Assembly: GCA_947581865.1 (NCBI GenBank) | Contig: CANPWA010000020.1 | Location: forward strand, 1 to 62,495 | DNA: 62,495 nt | From: an uncultured Acetatifactor sp. | Lineage (GTDB): Bacteria; Bacillota; Clostridia; Lachnospirales; Lachnospiraceae | Direction: 5' to 3' | Shown: in pieces, positions 43,201 through 51,791 of the stretch | Position numbering within the stretch: the stretch's first letter is position 1 | How the letters are laid out: each line of letters starts with the position of its first letter | Translations under genes and position numbers: made by a program | The notes under the pieces: generated by a model | What the model saw: the letters and a program-made list of their open reading frames with translations, nothing else | Database searches by the model: none | Told to the model about the DNA's origin: nothing

Positions 43201-45711
43201 GGCATTGAAATTACGGGAGATATTCCGGATGCGATGGGCGCGGGTGAGTCCGTGACACTGGGCAGTGATATTCTGATAGAAAACGGCAGCTGGGAGGAGA
43301 TCACAGAAAGATATCCCGGCAGACTGAGTGTCTCCTGGAGCGCAAACCCTTCCGGAGCCGGGAGCGTGACAGACGACGGATATACTTTCACTGCGGACGC
43401 GGCAACAGGAAAGAAGACCTTTACCGTTTCTCTGGTAGACACACAGAATAAAAATAAAGTGCTGGCAAAGAACAGCGTTTCCGTGACGGTTGTCAGGAAC
43501 CCGGTTTTGAAAACCGAGGAACTGTATTTGGAAAATCTGGAGACTCTCGAAAACAGTGTGAAAAATGACAAGGGTGAGCTGAAATTTGTTTTGGGAGAAG
43601 GGGATGATTTCAACCTCACCGTAAAGAGTTCAGACACATCCGTGTTAAAGCTTGGCAAGGCAACGAAGGCGCAGGAGGATGGACGAAATATTGTAAAAGT
43701 GCCCTATGAGGTGAAAAATGTGGGGCAGACTCTGTTGAGCGTGACGGCATCTGATGAGGTAAAATCAACCGTTTCATGGATCATAAGGATCCTTGATAAA
43801 GAACCTAAGATTCTTCAAAAGAGTCTTTCCATCAACAAAAACTTCAGCAATATGAGCGCTCCTCTGACAATTTGTTACATGGAGAATTTTGATGCGGCAG
43901 GGGATGTCACCGTAAAGGATAATCCGGATTTTGTCTATGAACAGGGATCCCTGCGGCTGGTGAACAAAGCACTGAAAAATGGCAGTTATAACATCACTGT
44001 CACAGTGCCTGTGCAGGATGGAGAAGGCATTGAGAATTACGATTTGACGGTAAAGGCAGTGGTTGTTGAGACGAAGCCCAAGGTTACGGTGAAACAGACC
44101 AGAAAGGTAAATGCGTTCTACACAAATGCTTCCGATGAGCATGCCGGTCTGCTGATGCTCACCGCACAGGGAATGCAGATTGGAAATGTACGCCTTGAGG
44201 GCGGTGACTTCGACCTTTCTGAAACAGATAATGAGAATGTATATAAGTTATCACTGAGAGCGGGAGCAACGGGATCCGCCAAACAGACCACCGTGAAGTA
44301 TACGTTGACGGATGGACAGAACGGAACCTATGAGGGAAGCACAAACCTTAGGATCAATATGGAGAACAAGGCTCCGGCGCTGGTGCTGTCAGCAAAGGAG
44401 GATACCCTTTATCCCAACCAGGGCTACAGGACATCTGCCCTTACAATTAGTGACAAGGTTACCGGGGAGCCTGTTGACATCCGGGAGGCGTACTGGGTAA
44501 CGGATAAGAAAAAGGGTCTTAAGACGGCGATCACACCCGAAGGTATCACGGCACAGATGGATAAAAATAAGTTTACGATTTCTGCGGCATCCGCCTCGGA
44601 CGGATTGTTGGAATTTGAACTTATGACATCTGTGTCGGGTAAGGATAAGTTTGTGCTGCAGGCAGCCGGGGAGAACTGGACCAGACCGGTGGAAGTTTCC
44701 TACAGCATCAAGACGGATATCAAGACGCCGAAACTCAAACTCAGTAAGACAAAGGTCACGCTGAACAAAAATGACAAAGTGGGTTACCAGCAGATGGAGG
44801 AACTCTATGCGCATCTGAGTGGATGTGCGGAGGATATACATGAGGATGTAGATATTGTTTTTCGCGGCAACAATGATAAATCCGCCGCAGTTTTGAACAA
44901 TAAGATTTCTCTGGAGCACTGGGGTGGCGGAAAGATTGAGGTATATCTGAATACCAATGCTTCTAACAACGCGCAGCTGGAAAAGGGAACCTACTCTTTC
45001 ACGGTGACGGCAAAGGTGGGGGCAGATAGATTGACAACGACTCTGTCCGTCAATGTTGTGGATGTGGCTCCTGAGAAATGTATGAAGATAAGCAAAAAGG
45101 GTTCCATTGACTTGCTTCTCAGAGACAGCACTTCTATTGCATACACTCCCAAGATCAGCAATCTGTCGGGTAAGGTGATAGATGCACACCTTGAGGGTGA
45201 AAATGCGGATATGTTTGAAAGTTATTATAACGAAGCGGAAGGAAAGCTTATTGTCAGGGCGAGAGAAGACAGCGATATTCCTTATTCCACCAAGGCTGTT
45301 TATAAAGTCAGACCTGTGTTTGTTCTGCGTACGTCAGCGGGATGGGAGTACACTGTCCCGGCCTCTGTGCAGTCCGTCAGGATTACACAGGGCAGACCAA
45401 AGATCACTCTGACGGGGAATGCCGGTAATGTATTGTACCGGCAGTCTACAGACAGTCTGAATCTGAATATTGCGGCGATGCTCAAGAATGAGGCTGTTCA
45501 GATCCGTGATGTGAGACTGCAAAACTATTGCGATGATCTGAATATAGACTTTGATCAGGATGCCGGGATGATCACCGTCGTTCCCAGCGGAGATATGCGT
45601 CAGATCAATAAGACCGGAAAGACCTGGAATCTGAAATTTGAGGTGACCTTTACCGATCAGGCGCACAATTCAAAGAGTACGGTAGTTACCTACAAAGCAG
45701 TTATCAAATAA
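40261..45711 (+). CDS. Giant exported surface protein with Ig-like repeats, related to the LRR protein
   Basis: This 1816-residue protein starts at 40261 (MKGWLGAHRR) after AAGGAGGAAGATT and has a signal peptide ending near GFAAEQ. Three related N-terminal modules begin near residues 80, 361 and 584, with FHFNQW, FHFRNNQWD and FSYAFRSGDWD at the start of each. A BIG2-like domain is at about 811-915 (WTTSDPSVVEL). The last 800 or so residues resemble the end of the protein at 15649-21501, sharing motifs KPKVTV-QT, TLYP, TPKLKLSKTKVTLNK and GSIDLLLR. It has no LRR, no LPXTG and no membrane anchor. It is probably secreted or held non-covalently on the cell surface. Function is unknown. Confidence 0.85.
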   Translation: MKGWLGAHRRVMAMFLAIVMVFSLFDGTVLTGFAAEQAELPSESAEDSVMPEDEEGQNTLAGETYEGYVDTEEYEGNRVFHFNQWEYESANPGSSYEDFNNAAIAVMDKLAADYDMVCIEYSSLYDEITKEMWNAVAEHSQREVWLNYGGNSEADHNWTFRGITTTESSVPIGITLNAESKATLSFTSTKFPAEEAEVLFFADPNEERTTQFNVWKTIFGTQRYCDLNVTDENDESVGTGWYEYQEDSLLFGVNHVQTLAADTVYTLSPKVYRGDVFDDEEGHKLYLTAFENSRMLGGKEPVFENEELVSIIDYYIETGEQFDVVEIIQLSSENNIVSADIYNKIVKIVKPSEGEEKSRAVFHFRNNQWDVGDEAADEEDVFWTLFGVKETTEDVSFDCTVTPGESGMGVTVNAGTVVFPADGTVRVSFHRGQRTGQYELLKAALGDETGNMAVVTADGDPVADVYGYYEVNDEWQYIYFDVENVQNLQTKTDYVLKSIDEQTDTEYFGYVDEEGNTLFVPAETETGLFSDGELEKILQHYVDLERKFDYVDVEEAAGSKNVIKKEVLNLAAQILKESTEEEQHEFSYAFRSGDWDKGTEEYITWRFSDIKEATEDINADLNVAAVENQGVKIKLGSNVYSGNVNVLYRGTTASEAGKILKSGLGDAEKAPWLMENPTEEDERGVDLLILKSGSKADQLYASYWKEDSDREGIGDYLCLGLDCAQDWTAGEEYQFVKAQFLGTIRQEYSLSLPEGAASLKCVSFSPDEVSLSVSGTVIKVKPIGWGDAWFTAAYKLNGKDYLKAYHAYTEIEAAGISFDRDKIALEPDQMDYLQVKWDPSNAAVDPRELQWTTSDPSVVELGYWDEERQENVFPGEGGTGYDGNIRAKSAGKSVIKATYNGKLEAVCEVTVLEKIEEYPEPYAIVGLDTKLSDVKLPAGWKWKYPDTKLSVYDVNDAPVSVIHSEDQREFSVGLRLVTIAGIEITGDIPDAMGAGESVTLGSDILIENGSWEEITERYPGRLSVSWSANPSGAGSVTDDGYTFTADAATGKKTFTVSLVDTQNKNKVLAKNSVSVTVVRNPVLKTEELYLENLETLENSVKNDKGELKFVLGEGDDFNLTVKSSDTSVLKLGKATKAQEDGRNIVKVPYEVKNVGQTLLSVTASDEVKSTVSWIIRILDKEPKILQKSLSINKNFSNMSAPLTICYMENFDAAGDVTVKDNPDFVYEQGSLRLVNKALKNGSYNITVTVPVQDGEGIENYDLTVKAVVVETKPKVTVKQTRKVNAFYTNASDEHAGLLMLTAQGMQIGNVRLEGGDFDLSETDNENVYKLSLRAGATGSAKQTTVKYTLTDGQNGTYEGSTNLRINMENKAPALVLSAKEDTLYPNQGYRTSALTISDKVTGEPVDIREAYWVTDKKKGLKTAITPEGITAQMDKNKFTISAASASDGLLEFELMTSVSGKDKFVLQAAGENWTRPVEVSYSIKTDIKTPKLKLSKTKVTLNKNDKVGYQQMEELYAHLSGCAEDIHEDVDIVFRGNNDKSAAVLNNKISLEHWGGGKIEVYLNTNASNNAQLEKGTYSFTVTAKVGADRLTTTLSVNVVDVAPEKCMKISKKGSIDLLLRDSTSIAYTPKISNLSGKVIDAHLEGENADMFESYYNEAEGKLIVRAREDSDIPYSTKAVYKVRPVFVLRTSAGWEYTVPASVQSVRITQGRPKITLTGNAGNVLYRQSTDSLNLNIAAMLKNEAVQIRDVRLQNYCDDLNIDFDQDAGMITVVPSGDMRQINKTGKTWNLKFEVTFTDQAHNSKSTVVTYKAVIK

Positions 45712-45765
45712 ATACAGTAAACGGAATTAAGGCAGACCCGGAGAACGTCCGGGAAACATAACCGA

Positions 45766-45808
45766 AAGGGGCTGATGCACTGAGGGATTGGTGTACGGCT
45801 CCTTTTTG
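45766..45808 (+). terminator. Terminator of the second giant surface protein gene
   Basis: AGGGGCTGATGCAC pairs imperfectly, with G-U pairs, to GTGTACGGCTCCT around a 10-base loop, and TTTTT follows. A smaller CCCGG/CCGGG hairpin precedes it. Confidence 0.65.
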
Positions 45809-45873
45809 GATGTATCAATTTCGACATCCGCCAGTATCTGAAAAAATACAGGTATTCCCATTCCCGCCGGTTT

Positions 45874-45883
45874 GTGATAAAAT
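45874..45883 (+). promoter_or_regulatory. Extended -10 promoter of the lipoprotein-chemoreceptor pair
   Basis: TGTGATAAAATATT with TAAAAT at 45878-45883, preceded by GCCGGTT. The stretch is almost identical to the one at 8655-8675. No good -35 is seen. Confidence 0.55.
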
Positions 45884-45945
45884 ATTTATATATTTATCAG
45901 AGTGACAGCGAGGCGCAGGCATGTGCTGCAGCAAGGAGGTTGAGT

Positions 45946-46125
45946 ATGACGAAGAAAAAGAGTTGTGCGATCATGGTATTTGTATTGGGCGTCTGCCTTC
46001 TGGCGGGCTGCGGCGGCGGTGTTCCGGATGATAATGCTACGAATGAAGGTTTTGAAAGCAGTGTCAGGGAGCAGATTCCTTTCCGGGATAATGTGCCGGG
46101 AGATGTGACGGCTGTCATAGTATAG
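45946..46125 (+). CDS. Small lipoprotein next to a chemoreceptor
   Basis: This 59-residue protein starts at 45946 ([10 protein letters not shown]) after GCAAGGAGGTTGAGT. It has a lipoprotein signal with the lipobox LLAGC (Cys22), then a short hydrophilic tail ending in GDVTAVIV. The mature part is only about 38 residues. I know no family. The chemoreceptor gene begins 11 bases after its stop with the shared ribosome site AGGAGG, so the two are co-expressed; it may be an accessory to the receptor, which is inference. Confidence 0.75.
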   Translation: MTKKKSCAIMVFVLGVCLLAGCGGGVPDDNATNEGFESSVREQIPFRDNVPGDVTAVIV

Positions 46126-46136
46126 GAGGTGCCGAT

Positions 46137-47861
46137 ATGACATTGAGAAAGAAAATCATGACAGGTTCCCTGGTACCCCTGTTTGTACTGGGCGCAATAG
46201 TGATCCTGATCGCTTCTACCCTTGTGCGCAGTGCGCTGTTGTCCCAGGTGGAAAATTCTCTGAGAGGTACTGCGGTAGCCACGCTGGCTGCTTATGAACA
46301 GAATATCGGCGGCTATCTTCAAGGCGCCAACGGCGACATCTGGAAGGGAAATTTCAACATTTCCCGCTCCCAGCGTCTGGTGGATACCATCAAGGAACGC
46401 TCGGGAATGGAAGTGACCTTCTTTTACGGGACCCAGAGGGCGATGACCTCCGCCAAGGATGAGAATGGGGTGAGGCTCGACAAATCTCCTGCCGGGGAAA
46501 AGGTTGTCGAGGAAGTGCTGACCAAGGGAAACGATTATTTCAGCACAAATGTATTGATCAACGGCGAGACCTATTTTGGCTATTATGTGCCGGTATATCA
46601 GAATGTGGAGACGGGTGTCGTTGCCGACGGAGACGACGGCAGACCCGTTGGGATGGTGTTTGCCGGAGTCAATAAAATGGATACTCTGGCAGATGTAATG
46701 ACCATTATCATTGTTTTGATCGTGGTGGTATTGGCGGTACTGGTTCTCTGCATCCTGGCAGTGATATGGATCAGCGGTTCCATCTCCAAAGGTTTAAAGC
46801 GCAGCATTGCCAACGTACAGGCGGTTTCCGACGGCAGGCTGAATGTGACCATCGATAATTCCTCGCGCAAGCAGCAGGATGAGATCGGAGATTTAAACCG
46901 TTCCATTGAGAATCTTCAAAATGCTCTGCGGGGCATTATTGGCGGGATCGGGGAGAGCACGGATCTTTTAGTGGATTCTTCCGACAGCCTCAACAGGATT
47001 GCGGGAGAGACCTTTGAAAATGTAAGTAATGTGCAAAAGGCAGTGGAGGAGATGACGGAGAACGCTGCCACCCAGGCGAAGGATACGGGGGATGCCTCCG
47101 AAAATATCAACCGTATGGGCCAGCTGATCATTGAGACGGGCAAAGAGGCGCATGAGCTGGGGAATCACGCGGACAGTATGCGCAGCTCCAGCGACAAGGC
47201 TACGGAAAGTATTCAGGAATTGAAGGATATCAGTTCCGAGGTTGACGAGGTGGTGCATGCCATTGCCGGGCTCACCAAACAGACCAATCAGTCCGCCAGC
47301 AGTATCAAGGAGGCTTCCAATTTTATCTCCGAGATCGCGGAACAGACCAATCTGCTTGCGCTCAATGCCAGCATCGAGGCGGCGAGAGCAGGTGAGGCAG
47401 GACGCGGTTTTGCGGTGGTTGCCATGGAGATCCAGAAACTTGCGGAGCAGTCTAACAATGCCAGCGGAAATATTGATACGACGGTGGTGGACCTGATCGC
47501 CAATTCAGAGCGTGTAGTGGACGCCATGAATCATATGCAGGAGGTTATCAACAGACAGAACAAGCATATTGGCAGCACTGAAGGTACGGTGAGTCAGGTG
47601 ATGAAGGAGATTGACGAGTCGATCAAAGGAATCCGCGCGATCCGCAGCCGCACGGATGAACTTGAGGCGGCCCGCAAGGAGATCGTGGAGACGATTCAGA
47701 CCCTGGCTGTGATCGCGGAGAGCAATCTGGCAAGTATGGAGCAGACCAATGCGGCGATCACGGAGGTTTACGAGAAATTCCGCAGCGTGGAAGATGCGGC
47801 AGGCAATCTGCGCGGTACTTCCGACAAGCTGGCACAGAATATCAGTAATTTCCAGATGTAA
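46137..47861 (+). CDS. Methyl-accepting chemotaxis protein with a Cache-type sensor
   Basis: This 574-residue receptor has a first membrane helix (about 9-30) and an external sensor of about 150 residues. The sensor contains [11 protein letters not shown] and [13 protein letters not shown], which resemble single-Cache domains. A second helix (about 185-210), a HAMP domain to about 265 and a long helical signalling domain follow. The CheA/CheW tip is seen in [22 protein letters not shown] and [18 protein letters not shown]. Cache receptors usually detect small organic ligands. A 16-base direct repeat, GATGTAAGCAGCGGAA, spans the stop codon and recurs about 23 bases later. Confidence 0.94.
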   Translation: MTLRKKIMTGSLVPLFVLGAIVILIASTLVRSALLSQVENSLRGTAVATLAAYEQNIGGYLQGANGDIWKGNFNISRSQRLVDTIKERSGMEVTFFYGTQRAMTSAKDENGVRLDKSPAGEKVVEEVLTKGNDYFSTNVLINGETYFGYYVPVYQNVETGVVADGDDGRPVGMVFAGVNKMDTLADVMTIIIVLIVVVLAVLVLCILAVIWISGSISKGLKRSIANVQAVSDGRLNVTIDNSSRKQQDEIGDLNRSIENLQNALRGIIGGIGESTDLLVDSSDSLNRIAGETFENVSNVQKAVEEMTENAATQAKDTGDASENINRMGQLIIETGKEAHELGNHADSMRSSSDKATESIQELKDISSEVDEVVHAIAGLTKQTNQSASSIKEASNFISEIAEQTNLLALNASIEAARAGEAGRGFAVVAMEIQKLAEQSNNASGNIDTTVVDLIANSERVVDAMNHMQEVINRQNKHIGSTEGTVSQVMKEIDESIKGIRAIRSRTDELEAARKEIVETIQTLAVIAESNLASMEQTNAAITEVYEKFRSVEDAAGNLRGTSDKLAQNISNFQM

Positions 47862-47948
47862 GCAGCGGAATATCCGGATGTAAGCAGCGGAAGATGATAT
47901 AGACGGATAGGATGTAAAAATGATGAATGATGTAAAATATGATATTGC

Positions 47949-47977
47949 TTGACAAAAGATGTATCATGCAATACAAT
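47949..47977 (+). promoter_or_regulatory. Promoter of proS
   Basis: TTGACA (47949-47954), 17 bases, TACAAT (47972-47977). The T-box leader follows immediately. Confidence 0.85.
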
Positions 47978-47989
47978 CATTCTAAATAT

Positions 47990-48255
47990 CGACGTTGATG
48001 AGGAATAGTACAAACGGAAAGTATCTCAGAGAGAGGGCGGTCGGTGGAAAGCCCTTATATGGAAGGTTTGGAACCTGCCTCGGAGTTCTGTTCGAGATCA
48101 AGATCCGGATTTGGATCGAGATGAAAGCACAGCGTAGACCGGCGTTAACGGTGCAGAAGAGTTGGGTGCGTTTCTTGGCATCAATCAGGGTGGTACCGCC
48201 GAGTTTTCGGTCCCTTGTCGGGAGCGGAAACCCGGCGTTTTATGTCTGGAAAATG
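47990..48255 (+). promoter_or_regulatory. T-box riboswitch (tRNA-Pro) upstream of proS
   Basis: The leader holds the stem I elements CAGAGAGAGGGCGGTCGGTG, the specifier loop GAACCT with a proline codon CCT at 48074-48076, and the T-box AGGGTGGTACCGCC (48187-48200). A terminator-like stem built from TTTTCGGTCCC and GGGAGCGGAAA follows. Uncharged tRNA-Pro pairing at the specifier and T-box would favour the antiterminator and turn on proS. Confidence 0.93.
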
Positions 48256-48275
48256 AAGAGAAAGAGGAGAGAGAG

Positions 48276-49709
48276 ATGGCAGAGAAAAAGATGGTGGAAG
48301 CGATCACTTCCATGGAAGAGGATTTTGCCCAGTGGTATACGGACGTGGTAAAGAAGGCGGAGCTGATCGATTATACTTCCGTAAAGGGGTGTATGGTGAT
48401 CAAGCCTGCGGGTTATGCGATCTGGGAGTTGATCCAGAAAGAACTGGATGCCCGGTTTAAGGCGACAGGGGTTGAGAACGTATATCTTCCCATGTTCATT
48501 CCGGAATCTCTGCTGGAGAAGGAAAAGGATCATGTGGAGGGGTTTGCTCCCGAGGTGGCCTGGGTGACCCATGGCGGATTACAGCCCCTGCAGGAAAGAC
48601 TCTGTGTGCGTCCCACCTCGGAGACGTTATTCTGTGATTTCTATAAAAACGACATCCATTCCTACAGAGATCTGCCTAAATTGTACAATCAGTGGTGTTC
48701 CGTGGTGCGCTGGGAGAAAGAGACCAGACCTTTTCTGCGCTCCAGAGAATTTCTCTGGCAGGAGGGGCATACCGCTCATGCCACCGCGGAGGAGGCAGAG
48801 GAGAGAACGATCCAGATGTTGAATGTGTATGCGGATTTTCTGGAGGAAGTGCTTGCCATCCCGGTGATCAAGGGAAGAAAGACGGAGAAAGAAAAGTTTG
48901 CAGGCGCAGAGGCAACCTACACGGTGGAGGCGCTCATGCACGACGGAAAGGCTCTGCAGTCCGGCACCAGTCACAATTTCGGGGACGGTTTTGCCAAAGC
49001 CTTCGGCATCCAGTATGCGGCAAAGGACAATACCCTGCAATATGTACATCAGACCTCCTGGGGTATGACTACGAGAACCATCGGCGCGATCATCATGGTA
49101 CACGGCGATAACGAGGGGCTGGTATTGCCTCCCAGGGTGGCGCCCATACAGGTCTGTATCATTCCCATTCAGCAGAAAAAAGAGGGCGTGCTGGATAAGG
49201 CATATGAACTGCGTGACCGCCTGAAGAAAGATTTCCGTGTAAAAGTGGATGATACCGACAAGACGCCGGGCTTTAAGTTCGCAGAGGCGGAGATGCGCGG
49301 TTATCCCATCCGCATCGAAGTAGGTCCCAAGGATATTGAGGCGGGAAAATGTGTCATCTGCCGCCGGGATACGAGAGAAAAGATCGATGTCTCTTTAGAG
49401 GAGCTGGAGACGAAAGTTGGCGAAATGCTGGTAACCATTCAGGAGCAGATGCTGGAGAGCGCGCGTGCACACCGGGAGGAACATACTTACGCAGCGCATA
49501 ATATGGAAGAATTCAGAAAGATATTTAGTGAAAAATCCGGATTTGTCAAGGCGATGTGGTGCGGCTGTCAGGAATGCGAGGATAAGATCAAAGAAGAGCT
49601 TTCCGTCACCAGCCGGTGTATACCTTTTGAGCAGGAAGAGCTTTCCAAGGAGTGCGTATGCTGCGGAAAGCCCGCGAAGAAGATGGTTTACTGGGGCAGG
49701 GCATATTGA
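48276..49709 (+). CDS. proS: Prolyl-tRNA synthetase, archaeal/eukaryote-like type
   Basis: This 477-residue class II synthetase charges tRNA-Pro. It has no editing (INS) domain and ends with the C-terminal zinc-binding domain of the archaeal-type enzymes: [10 protein letters not shown] and [19 protein letters not shown]. Class II segments include [54 protein letters not shown] and the ATP-site region [19 protein letters not shown]. The start at 48276 is after AAAGAGGAGAGAGAG, and the T-box with proline specifier upstream confirms the assignment. An upstream in-frame ATG at 48162 would put coding sequence across the T-box and is rejected. Confidence 0.96.
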   Translation: MAEKKMVEAITSMEEDFAQWYTDVVKKAELIDYTSVKGCMVIKPAGYAIWELIQKELDARFKATGVENVYLPMFIPESLLEKEKDHVEGFAPEVAWVTHGGLQPLQERLCVRPTSETLFCDFYKNDIHSYRDLPKLYNQWCSVVRWEKETRPFLRSREFLWQEGHTAHATAEEAEERTIQMLNVYADFLEEVLAIPVIKGRKTEKEKFAGAEATYTVEALMHDGKALQSGTSHNFGDGFAKAFGIQYAAKDNTLQYVHQTSWGMTTRTIGAIIMVHGDNEGLVLPPRVAPIQVCIIPIQQKKEGVLDKAYELRDRLKKDFRVKVDDTDKTPGFKFAEAEMRGYPIRIEVGPKDIEAGKCVICRRDTREKIDVSLEELETKVGEMLVTIQEQMLESARAHREEHTYAAHNMEEFRKIFSEKSGFVKAMWCGCQECEDKIKEELSVTSRCIPFEQEELSKECVCCGKPAKKMVYWGRAY

Positions 49710-49758
49710 GGCAAGGTATATTGAGGCAGGGTATTGAGGATTTTATGGAGGGTTTCCT

Positions 49759-50589
49759 ATGATTTATCAAACTTTTCCGATTCAGGCAGAGGATTCACTG
49801 CCGGATGCGAGACTGATCACTTATATTCAGGATGACTCCGAGAAGATGGCAATTCACAACAGACCGTTGGTGCTTATCTGCCCCGGAGGCGGTTACGGTT
49901 ATACTTCCGACAGGGAGGCAGAGCCGATAGCGATGGCATTTCTGGCAAAGGGCTATCACGCGGCGGTGCTTCGCTATTCCTGCGCGCCGGCGAGGTATCC
50001 CACATCCCTTTTGGAGCTTGCAGAGGCAATTCTCCTGATCCGCAAAAATGCCGGAAAGTGGCATGTGGATGAGGATAAGATCATTGTGCAGGGCTGTTCG
50101 GCAGGCGGTCATCTGGCAGCATGTCTGGGGATGTTCTGGGATGAAGATTTTCTGGCGGAGGCGCTGGGGCTGAAAGACACGGAGCATAGGCTGCTGCAGC
50201 CAAACGGCATGATACTCTGCTATCCGGTGATCACCTCAGGGGAATTTGCACACAGGGGTTCTTTTCAGAATCTTCTGGGTGACAGGGAGAGTGAGCTGGG
50301 GGAGAAACTGTCCCTGGAAAAACAGGTCAGCGAAAAGACTCCGAAAGCTTTTATCTGGGGAACTTTTTCAGACGGATCCGTGCCCATGGAAAATTCCCTG
50401 TTATTGGTGGATGCGATGCGCAGAGCAAACATTCCTGTGGAATACCATTTGTTTCCCCGTGGGGGTCATGGGCTGGCACTGGCCAACCGGTTGACGCAGA
50501 CTTCCGACGGCAGACATGTCCAGGAGGAATGTGCGATATGGGTGGAGCTTTGTGCAAATTGGCTGGAGCATTTGTTTGACGAAACATGA
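49759..50589 (+). CDS. Alpha/beta-hydrolase, acetylesterase-like
   Basis: This 276-residue protein is of the BD-FAE/acetyl-esterase type. The oxyanion loop region is ICPGGGYGYTS, the nucleophile is S114 in the elbow GCSAGGHLAA, and the likely acid and base are D205 in GTFSDGSVP and H237 in FPRGGHGLAL. It has no signal peptide, so it acts in the cytoplasm, perhaps on acetylated sugars taken up by the cell. The spacer after proS contains three short TATTGAGG copies. The next gene, another hydrolase, begins 32 bases downstream, so the two are probably an operon. Confidence 0.88.
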   Translation: MIYQTFPIQAEDSLPDARLITYIQDDSEKMAIHNRPLVLICPGGGYGYTSDREAEPIAMAFLAKGYHAAVLRYSCAPARYPTSLLELAEAILLIRKNAGKWHVDEDKIIVQGCSAGGHLAACLGMFWDEDFLAEALGLKDTEHRLLQPNGMILCYPVITSGEFAHRGSFQNLLGDRESELGEKLSLEKQVSEKTPKAFIWGTFSDGSVPMENSLLLVDAMRRANIPVEYHLFPRGGHGLALANRLTQTSDGRHVQEECAIWVELCANWLEHLFDET

Positions 50590-50621
50590 TGTTTGATGCA
50601 ACATAATAAGGAGGCGGCAGA

Positions 50622-51749
50622 ATGGGTGACAATACGCAGATCATGGAACAAAAAGACGGGACAGACAGGATCATAGAGATTTCCAAATTTTACAGTTCTC
50701 TTCCGACCATGCTTCGGAAGTTTGATAAGTATGCCCGCAAGGATGTATTTCGGGGGAAGGGGCTTGAGGAATTTGAGGCGTGGAAAAAGAAAACAAAGGA
50801 GACTCTCTGGAATCTTCTTGGTATGCAGTATATGGAAAGTTGTCCCCTGGAGCCTGTCGTGGAGGAGAGGATCACACTGGACAACGGTATCGTCCGCGAA
50901 AAGGTGATCATTCAGGTGGAGCCGGATACCTGGATGCCTATGTATATCCTGATACCGCCCAAAAGCGGGGAAGGGAAACAGGAATGCTTTCTGGCATTGC
51001 CCGGGCATCAGGGGGCCGGAAAATATTCCGTGGCAGGCTGCTATGATATTCCTGCCGTCAAGGAGAAGATCGAGTTCTTTCACTATGATTATGGTATGCA
51101 GCTGGCGAAGCGCGGCTATGTAGCGCTGTGCCCGGATTGCAGAGGATTCGGGGAGCGCAGGGATGAGAAGATGCAGACACCGGGAGATGAGAAGGCGTTT
51201 CTCACCAGCAGTTGTTTTCATCTTGCCCATATGGCAGAAGGCATCGGGGAAACGGTGATCGGTATGTGTACCTGGGATGCCATGCGGTTGATCGATTATG
51301 TCTATGAGCGGGGAGAGTGGAACACGGACACGCTGGGCGCTGTGGGATTTTCCGGCGGAGGAATGCAGGTGCTTTGGCTTTCGGCGCTGGATGAGCGTAT
51401 CAGGCAGTGTATATTCAGCGGATATCTCTATGGATATAAGGATTCGCTGATGATTCTGAACGGCAACTGTAACTGTAATTATGTTCCTCATCTCTGGGAA
51501 CATTATGATATGGGCGATATCGCGTCATTGATCGCACCCAGACCGGTGGCAGTCCAGTCCTGCCGGGACGATCATCTAAACGGACCCAGAGGGCTTGAGA
51601 ATGTTTATGAGCAGATGAAGGTTATGAAAGACGCTTATGCGCTATATGGGGAAGAGACCTATCCCATTCATGATATCCGGGAGGGAAGACATTGCTGGCA
51701 TGAGGAAGTGCTGGAAAATCTCCCCATCCTGCGGGCAGGTGTGAAGTAA
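50622..51749 (+). CDS. Alpha/beta-hydrolase, acetylxylan-esterase/dienelactone-hydrolase-like
   Basis: This 375-residue cytoplasmic hydrolase has an N-terminal helical extension of about 75 residues, then the hydrolase fold: FLALPGHQGAGK, YVALCPDCRGFGERR, the nucleophile S244 in GFSGGGMQVLW, and a histidine near DIREGRHCWHEEV. It resembles the Abhydrolase_7-type proteins and acetylxylan esterases of gut Clostridia. ATAAGGAGGCGGCAGA precedes the ATG. The substrate is unknown. Pairing with the preceding esterase suggests deacylation of a plant or host glycan. Confidence 0.85.
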   Translation: MGDNTQIMEQKDGTDRIIEISKFYSSLPTMLRKFDKYARKDVFRGKGLEEFEAWKKKTKETLWNLLGMQYMESCPLEPVVEERITLDNGIVREKVIIQVEPDTWMPMYILIPPKSGEGKQECFLALPGHQGAGKYSVAGCYDIPAVKEKIEFFHYDYGMQLAKRGYVALCPDCRGFGERRDEKMQTPGDEKAFLTSSCFHLAHMAEGIGETVIGMCTWDAMRLIDYVYERGEWNTDTLGAVGFSGGGMQVLWLSALDERIRQCIFSGYLYGYKDSLMILNGNCNCNYVPHLWEHYDMGDIASLIAPRPVAVQSCRDDHLNGPRGLENVYEQMKVMKDAYALYGEETYPIHDIREGRHCWHEEVLENLPILRAGVK

Positions 51750-51791
51750 CACCTTTGACAATGCTGTACCAATCTGGACGGAGAGTGATAT

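Noticed and set aside
47856..47893. GATGTAAGCAGCGGAA direct repeat after the chemoreceptor gene
   Set aside because: A short local duplication spanning the stop codon. There is no sign of a mobile element, so it was not made a finding.
49700..49745. Three TATTGAGG copies after proS
   Set aside because: Very short, imperfect local repeats without hairpin or regulatory pattern.
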